NCBI RefSeq assembly: GCF_020906515.1
Contig: NC_085852.1
Location: 1,426,001-1,490,000, forward strand
Length of the DNA: 64,000 nt
Origin: Vanrija pseudolonga
Lineage: Eukaryota > Basidiomycota > Tremellomycetes > Trichosporonales > Trichosporonaceae
Reading direction: 5' to 3'
Under the pieces are notes generated by a model. The model had not been told where the DNA came from, did not search any database, and was given only the letters and a program-made list of their open reading frames with translations. The translations under genes and the position numbers were made by a program. Of this stretch, positions 57,135-64,000 are shown piece after piece (position 1 is the first letter of the stretch; every line of letters starts with the position of its first letter).

Positions 57135-59139
57135 GCGGCGAGTCGGCCGCGGTAGACTGTGCCGTCGTGCGGCGCAGTGGGCGTATACTGGGCGCCCAGC
57201 GAGAAATAGATCACCAGTGGGAAAGGTTCAAGTGTATACGATGCGATGTAGATCGTATGATATAGCTGGGGTGGGAACTGGGCCCTGGGTTGGTGGTTAC
57301 AGCCTACGGCCTGCGACGCGCCGCCCGCGTGTCCGGCACGGACAAACGCGTGGCCTGTCCAGGTTATTATCTGCCACCATGCTGCAGCCGTGGGAGTGTA
57401 ATGTCGCGGACGGCTGTGAAGCGGTGATGCGGGGGTGATGTGGTGGTGCTGCGCCGATGGCACGCAGCGCGGCGGTGGCTACGGCTTGATGACGACGAGG
57501 GCGACACTGTGCTTTGTCTGATGGGGCGACGCCAAGCCGTGCGTAACCGAACCGTGCGTCGCCAAGGTGCGTTCCTCTGTCCCTGCCGCCGCCGCCGTCG
57601 TCCACTTGCCGCAGTCACACGCATTAAAAGTGGAGCGTGCGCGCAGTGTGCTGTGCGCGGTGCTCGAGCTGCGAAGGGCGAGCTGGGGGTTGTAGCGCAG
57701 CGCGGGCCGGCGGGCTCAGGCGATGGATGGCGAAGCCAACGCCAAAGCCAGTGCAGCGAGCCGAGCGCAGTGGCAGGGCAGTGTGTACTTTGCTGATGCA
57801 GCAGCAACGCCCAAGCAAAGCAACACAAGGCAAAGGAAGGCGACACGCCTCGCGCTGACCTCATTGGGACGGTGAAACGCCCGTGCTCTCTCGACATGGT
57901 CAGTCGCTCTTCGTTGTCTGTCGCTGCCTCTCTCCACTTTGCCCGTACCCTAATCCCACGGGCGCTATGCATCTTGCCAAGCCAACGTCATGGAGTGAGT
58001 GGGAGTGGCGTGGCGTGTGTGAGTTGCACGTTGCACCTCGTGTGCATGCATGCAGCAGAGCTATGCACACCAGGCAATGTACCTTTCTTTATGGATCGCT
58101 CCAAGCCGACTGATGCCGCAATCCACGTCATCGGCCGATGTGGCTCTCTGACTTGCCCACCAAACGACGGCGGCAGCGGAGGCAGCCGTCCAGCCGTGCC
58201 GCAGTCGTGCCAGCCGCAGCCACAGCAGCAGCAGTAGCATGAGAGAGTGGCCAGACCCCGACGTCGGTCCCGATGGTGCTCAGGTTCTCTTGGTCGCCAG
58301 CCCGCCAGTGGACGTCACTTTGGTGGAGCGGCGCGGCGCAGAGAACAGACAGGAGACAGGATACTTAAGACGATGGACATTGCAGTTGGTGATGTGCACC
58401 CCTTGGTTGCTCCTCTTTTTGCTCGGCCACCTTACCTCTGACGACGCTCGCCTCTACCGGCGGCATTGTTCCCGTGTGACTTTTCAAAGGTTGTCCGAGG
58501 TGCTCATTACAGTGCCTAAGTAGCAGCAACAGCCTTTGTGCACTCTAGAGATCCCCGCGCTTGTCGCCCTTCCCTGAAGATCTTCTGATAGCGGACGGCG
58601 GCGCAAGAAGGGCCACGACTACCATAACGACCACCACAGACATTTCGGGCCAGCGACAAGTCAGGCATCCCCGAGCACACAATAAGGCCGGCATTGTGTC
58701 CAGCAAGCACAAGCACAATCAGCACACGCACTGCAAGCGCACATCACTCGCATCGCACCCATTGCCATTGTCGTCGACAATACAACACTGCTAGCTTGCT
58801 AGAGCACAAAAGCCCGCTTTAAACGCTCTCGACACGCACCGCCCAGGGATTGTCACTGCTCCCCTTTGAAGCGAGCCCTGCGCTGCGACACAACTTCCCT
58901 AGGACAGACACCGCGACGACCGCCGGCTTCGAGCTCGCTCGCAGCCACCTAGGCTGCTACTGCTGCACTGCATCTGTCTGAACACTCAAGTAGGTCTTGG
59001 TTGTAACTCTCTCCACTTCCAACTACCCCACACTCTCTCAATGCTTACTCTTTGCTGTTAGACACTTCAGACACACACATACGACGACGCACATCCTCGA
59101 TAACTCACTCCCCCCTCCCCCCTCCAAACCTCCACCACC
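57135..59139. other. Long upstream region of the FLC-like gene, 2.0 kb
   Basis: The longest gene-free stretch of the window. Open frames on both strands (for example 57872-58237) lack protein-like sequence. The last 300 bases are C- and A-rich with many CT/CA steps, as expected of a 5' UTR. A CAG run lies near 58221-58237. No RNA gene was recognised. Confidence 0.5.
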
Positions 59140-61407
59140 ATGCGGTGGTCCGCCACCGCCGCCCTCGCGCTGGCACTCGCACCCCTCGCCTTGGCCGACT
59201 CGAACGACGGGGCAAAGCCCGGCACCTCACTCTACACCAACAGTGTGACCTACTGCGCCGAGGCCAAGGCCGTCCTCGTCGACGACTTTGACATTGCCTA
59301 CTGGAAGGCCAACAACAGTGTCACATTCTCCTTCTCGTTTGCCTCGGTCGAGCCAAATCTAAACGTGCGGGCAAACCTCTTCCTCAATGCCTATGGCAAC
59401 GTTATTTTCAATGAGACGATCAACATCTGCGACCTTGTCTCGGGCGTCCTGTGCCCACTGCCCATGATCAACTTTACCGGTACGTGGCAGTGGCTCTATC
59501 GATGACGACTTTGTCAGCCATGGGCGGCGGGCGGCAGCGGTGAATGCCGTCTCCGCCGCCTTGTGGCCGTCATTCCGCACCACCGCAGTGCTGCTACCCT
59601 CGATGACGCTGACTCGCCCGCAGGCTACGGCACGTATCCCCTCCCCAAGAACATCGAGGAGAAGGTCCCCGGCATCGCATGGAACGTGCCCAACCTCGAA
59701 GCATATGCACGCGTCGAGCTCTGGAATCAGGCCACAAACGAGACGGCAGCATGCCTCCAGGCTACGCTGTCAAACGGCTGGTCGACAAAGTACAAGGGCG
59801 TCATGATCGGTACGGGCATGCTCACGCTCGCTGCCGTCGTCGCCATGCTCGTCCATTCCTTGTTCCTCAACTCCCCATCCCCGGTCATCTACCGATGGTT
59901 CGACATCCTCTTCCTGTACCAGTCGACTGCGGCAAGTGGCCTCCTCCACCTCAACTATCCGCTGGCATACTCGAACTTTGTGCAAAACTTCCGATGGTCC
60001 CTCGGATTGCTCTTCTCCGAGTCGATGCAAAGGAGCATCAGCAAGATGCGCAACAAGACAGGCGGGCACATGGACGACACGGCATACAGCGCGTCGCAGT
60101 ACATCAACCGCAAGCTGTCCCCGTACAACATTCTCGCTGCCGTCAACATCACCGACCCCGTGTCGACGCCAGAGAAGTTCAAGATTTTCATGCAGGAGCA
60201 CTCGGCCGACTATGCGCTCAAACACGCCAAGCGCGTCCAGATCCCGTCGACCGTGAGCCAGAACGCGGCCAACGACCTCACGACCGGTATCCCCGTTTAT
60301 GTCAACACGGCCGGAATTCCCCAGGCCAACGCGTACGACACAATCTTCTTCTTCCTCCTGGCGGTCATCGCCATGGTCCTGGCGCTTCATGCTGTGCTCG
60401 GGCTGTTCACTCTCATCCTGAAATGCGTGACTTCGAACCGCAAGGGCCGCAGCTGGTCCGACCGCTTCCAGCGTTCATGGTTTGACCAGCTCGTGGCAAA
60501 CCTCCTCCGCGTGGCTCTGGCCTTTGCGCTGCCAATCGCCATCTTTGCATTCTACCAGTTCGTCCTCGGCAGGCGTGACTCGGGGCTGTCCATCTTCTTC
60601 GCCGTCCTCGGTATCATCGTGATCTTTGCACCCCTCCTTGCCGCCTTCGTCTGGCAGATCTTGAAGAGGCGTAATCCCGAGTCGGGCATTTCCAAGCGGT
60701 ACACCGACTTCCACGTCTTCCACTCGATCGGCGCTGCCCTGTACAGGCAGTACAACGAGCGCAACCACCTCTTCTGGTTTATCCCCATCCTCTTCGCATC
60801 CGTGCTGCGCGCCATGTTCATCGGCTTTGGCCAGAGGAGTGGCTGGGCGCAGGTGATTGGCAGTCTGGTGGCCGAGTTTATCGTCTTCGTCTCGCTCCTC
60901 ATCCGCCGACCCCACAAGACGCGCGGGAGTGACTGGCTCTCTCCCATCCTCAGTTTCTTCCGTCTGGCCCTGGCCGGCCTCATGGTCTGCTTCTTGGAAA
61001 GCATCAAACTCAAGGCGATCCCGCGTACCGTCGTGGGCATTGTCTGCATCGCCCTGGTTGGCATCCCCACCGTCATTCTCCTCTTGAGTTTGATCTGGAA
61101 CATTGGCTACGGCTGGCTGTGGCGCCGCAACACGGACCGTGTCGTCGACGGTGCCGACGTCGAGCACCGCCTCTCTCGTGGTGACTACCGCGAAGACGGA
61201 TCGCAGGTCGGGTTCCAGGAGGACCCAAAGCTTAACGGCGACTCCCCGGCGCAGCGCACCCAAACGGCCCACAGCCACGACGAGACGTCGTCACACACGC
61301 AATCGACGACTGTCGACTACACCAACGACAAGACTCCCCTGGAGTCGCAAGTCGCATTCAACGAAAAGGCGTCTCCCACAGAGCAGCGGCCACCAGTCTT
61401 GCATTAA
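59140..61407 (+). CDS. FLC-family TRP-like channel protein (ML-like domain + TRP-like membrane domain)
   Basis: Fungal FLC proteins act in ER heme/FAD transport, wall maintenance and calcium leak; homologous Pkd2 is essential in fission yeast. Two exons. The signal peptide is MRWSATAALALALAPLALAD. The ML-like lumenal domain has SVTYCAEAKAVLVDDFDIAY, Asn-glycosylation sites, and FNETINICDLVSGVLCPLPM. The intron (donor near 59479) interrupts after INFT and resumes GYGTYPLPKNIEEKVPGIAW. At least eight membrane helices follow, starting at GTGMLTLAAVVAMLVHSLFL and including FRWSLGLLFSESMQRS, YDTIFFFLLAVIAMVLALHA, IIVIFAPLLAAFVWQIL and VVGIVCIALVGIPTVILLLS. The cytosolic tail is Ser/Thr/His-rich. 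Stop near 61407. The family call is strong; the transport role is unresolved. Confidence 0.92.
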
Positions 61408-61972
61408 AGCTGGCACACGGCGCACACGACCATAGACATCTAGCATTACGACTCTTCCCCCCCCCACCTCGTCTTTAGAAATAGACTGTGTATTACAACC
61501 TCGCTTTTACCATCACCACCACGCCCTCAACGCACATCACAACACCACCACCACCATACCTTGTACGAGCTGTAGCGTCACTCATGATCATGTCATTCGC
61601 CTTGTGCAGTGTTGTTTGCTTGCAGTCGTGCGTGGCGTTGCCATTGTGGGTCGTTTTGAGTCATCGCACGCCATGCTGCATGCAGGGTGGCAGCACGTGA
61701 CGCAGTGTGGGGCTATTGGCCGGATGCAGCCTGGCTCGGCTTGGCCCACTCTGGGTCCACACGGTGTGGCCCTGGCCAGCCCCGCTGGCACTGGCACCTC
61801 CCTCCATCTCGCTCGACTTCGACTTTGTTCTCTTCTCCAAGGCAAATCACTCTAGCCCCCCTATCACACAACACTACAGGTACCTGCGTACACAGTATAC
61901 GCTCTTCGGTCCCCGTCGGTCTTTGGTCTTTGGTTAAACCGGTTACAACGCGCTCCCCACACGGCATCCACA
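61408..61972. other. Intergenic, 0.57 kb (FLC-like / SCP160)
   Basis: 3' flank of the FLC-like gene with an AC/CCA-rich stretch (61500-61560), and the SCP160 promoter. No gene was recognised. Confidence 0.5.
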
Positions 61973-64000
61973 ATGGCTCTTTCCGCAGCTGAACTTCAGA
62001 AGGTAGGTCAGGCGAGGAGGGAGGGGTGTGGAGCTGTCTAAGAACGAAGACGGCTGTGCCCCAATGCCAAATGAGTGCCGCTGACACCGACGCCAGCGTC
62101 ACCAGCTCGAGGGTGCCCCGGACCCGTTCCCGTCCCTCGGCGGTGCTCCGTCGCCGGCTCGTCCCGCTGTCGCTCCTGCTGCCTCCAAGGGCAACGGTAC
62201 CGCTCCTGCTGCCGGCTTTGACGCCGCGTCCGAGGATGCGTTCCCCTCGCTCGGCGCGTCGGCCGCTGCTCCCGTCAACATCTCGAAGCCTGCCATCTCG
62301 GCGTGGTCGGCCAAGCCTGCCGCTGTCAAGGCTGGCGCCGCGAAGAAGGGCTGGGCTTCCGGCGGCCTCGGCCGCGCTGGCCAGGCCACGTCTGCTTCCC
62401 ACCCGTACTCTGAGACCTTTTCGATCCCCGCCGCCGAGCTCGCTACCGGCAAGGCTGCGCAGGACACTATGAAGAAGGTCCAGGAGCAGACTGGCGCCGT
62501 CGTCGAGTCGTCCACCCAGTTGAGCACAGGCCTCAAGCAGTTCCACGTCAAGGCCGCCGACCCCAAGCGTCTTGCGCTGGCCCGCCAGCTCATCGAGCGC
62601 GGTCTCAGCAAGCCTGTCGTGCTCGAGGTCGAGGTCCCTATCACTACTATCGGCACTATTATCGGTCCCAAGGGCGCGACGCTCAAGTCGATCACGGACG
62701 CGACCAGCACCAAGATTGACATTCCCCGCCGCGACTCGCTCCCCGAGTGGAACCCCACCTCCCAGGCCAACGGCGGCGCTGCCGACAGCGACGACGAGGA
62801 CGAGGGACCCGAGGAGCCCCAGGTCACCATCACCATCTCGGGAACGTCGGCTGCTGCCGCCGACGCCCGTGAGCGTCTTCTTGGCCTCATTTCGCACAAG
62901 ATCTCGCAGGGTTCGGCTTCGATTAAGAATATTCCGTCCAAGTACTACCCCTTCATCTCTGGCCCCCGCCGCGCCAACATCAAGAAGCTCGAGGAGGGCC
63001 TCGGCGGTGGCGAGGTTACGATCCACGTTCCCCCTCCCTCGGTCTGGCGTGCTATCCAGAACGACGACGAGGACGACGACGAGGCGCCCAAGGACCGCGA
63101 CCTGACCATCAAGCTCAAGGGCAACAAGGAAAAGATCAAGCTTATCCAGGCCGAGATTCAGCGTCAGTTTGAGGACCTCGTCGTCAGCCTCAAGGAGTTT
63201 GGCATTGTCGTCCCCAAGCGCCAGCACCGTTACCTCATTGGCGACGCTGCCGACGACATTCTCGAGCAGACTGGTTGTATCATTGACCTCCCTCCCGCCA
63301 ACGACCCCAACGAGCAGGTCACCATGCGTGGTCCCCAGGCTGGCCTCCTCAAGGCCATCGAGCTCGCCATGTCCAAGGCTTCCGCTGTCGCCGTTGAGAC
63401 TGTCGATGTCGTTGCCGTTTCGCGCCTCAACTCGTCCGACCCCGTGCCTCACGCCAAGAAGGTCGCCCGCTTCCTCCAGCGTTCGGGCCGCCTCAAGGCC
63501 ATTGCTGCCAACCACGGTGTCCAGGTCTACGCTCCCCGTGCCAGCGTTCTCGCGACTTCTGACAAGGTTGTCATCGAGGCTGTTGGCGAGGACCAGGCCG
63601 CTGTCACCAAGGCCCGCGACGAGGTTGCCAACGCTATCAAGGCTGTGCCCCCCGCCGGTATTGCTACTGTTCAGATCGACCCCGCTGTCCACAGCATCCT
63701 GATTGGTAAGAAGGCTGCCCGCATTGGTCAGTTCGAGACGGCCAACAAGGTCACCACCGTCTTCCCTTCGGCCGACGAGGACTCTTCGGACGTGCACATC
63801 ATCTACTCGGGCACGGACGCTCTTCCTGGTGACAAGAAGGGTCGTGACGCCAAGCTCAAGGAGGTTGTTGGTGCCGCTTCCGAGGCTCTTCTTGGCCTCG
63901 CCAAGTCGGCTGCCGATGTCAAGACTGAGACCCTCGAGGTTGACAAGAAGTGGCACCGCGCTGTTATCGGCCAGGGCGGCTCGGTCCTCAACGCTCTTAT
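61973..64000 (+). CDS. SCP160: Vigilin-type multi-KH RNA-binding protein SCP160, 3' end outside window
   Basis: Vigilin binds mRNA on ER-bound polysomes through many KH domains. Exon 1 codes MALSAAELQK; after an intron (donor GTAGGT at 62003, acceptor near 62096) the frame runs to the window edge. The opening RHQLEGAPDPFPSLGGAP matches the vigilin N-terminus. KH-domain cores seen: VPITTIGTIIGPKGATLKSI (GxxG as GPKG), ASIKNIPSKYYPFISGPRRA, EFGIVVPKRQHRYLIGDAAD, VQIDPAVHSILIGKKAARIG (GKKA) and VDKKWHRAVIGQGGSVLNAL (GQGG). Some KH units lack a clear GxxG, as is normal in vigilin. A highly biased, C-ending codon usage suggests strong expression. The last two thirds of the gene are expected downstream. 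Confidence 0.93.

Noticed and set aside
57872-58237. 121-codon frame upstream of the FLC-like gene
   Set aside because: No motif, mixed composition, and it ends in a CAG run; more likely untranslated DNA.
61713-63956. 747-codon open frame antisense to SCP160
   Set aside because: It mirrors the strongly biased codons of the KH-domain gene; the product is a bland Val/Leu/Gly/Arg-rich string with no motif, while the plus strand gives clear KH domains.
1-64000. Transposons, virus-derived elements, CRISPR arrays
   Set aside because: No transposase, reverse transcriptase, integrase, capsid gene, terminal repeat pair or spaced repeat array was seen; the only arrays are simple or minisatellite repeats.

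Overview
The window looks like chromosomal DNA of a basidiomycete yeast, most likely a Tremellomycete of the Trichosporonales type. This is inferred from the gene content, from very GC-rich third codon positions, and from many introns of about 40-70 nt with GTGAGT-like donors and short CTRAY-to-AG tails. No transposon, virus-derived element or CRISPR array was seen. It carries 26 protein-coding genes (two cut by the window edges, one of them weak) and one intron-containing tRNA gene. Exon joins were worked out by eye from splice signals and reading-frame continuity.

Region by region. 0-14 kb: the C-terminal end of a SYG1/XPR1 phosphate exporter, an orphan membrane/coiled-coil protein, a DUF1399 (GRDP-like) protein, the cell-wall-integrity MAP kinase MPK1/SLT2, and a PMP3-family membrane protein split into seven exons. 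15-27 kb: a UPF0658 Golgi membrane protein, a weak orphan with a myristoylation-type start, tRNA-Ala(UGC), a G-patch protein, a 10-bp minisatellite, a secreted serine carboxypeptidase and a DENND6-type DENN protein. 28-32 kb: an aspartate kinase fused in frame to a complete alanine-aminotransferase-like enzyme, the most striking object in the window. 32-41 kb: an SRP40/Nopp140 nucleolar protein, an SCT1/GPT2-type acyltransferase, a mitochondrial-type twin-ABC ATPase, CutC and an RBM18-type RNA-binding protein. 41-47 kb: PI 4-kinase STT4. 47-55 kb: RPB8, TIM17, the HSC20/JAC1 co-chaperone, a CFAP20-domain protein, mitochondrial uL29 and a PWWP protein. 56-64 kb: a BIG1/VOA1-like ER membrane protein, an FLC/TRP-like channel and the start of the vigilin SCP160.

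Functional themes: cell wall and plasma membrane signalling (MPK1, STT4, FLC, BIG1-like, PMP3-like), mitochondrial biogenesis (TIM17, JAC1, uL29m, the twin-ABC ATPase), and amino-acid metabolism (the aspartokinase fusion). Several neighbours are divergent pairs over short shared promoters: SRP40/SCT1, ABC/CutC, RBM18/STT4, RPB8/TIM17 and PWWP/BIG1-like. No operon-like logic is expected or seen.
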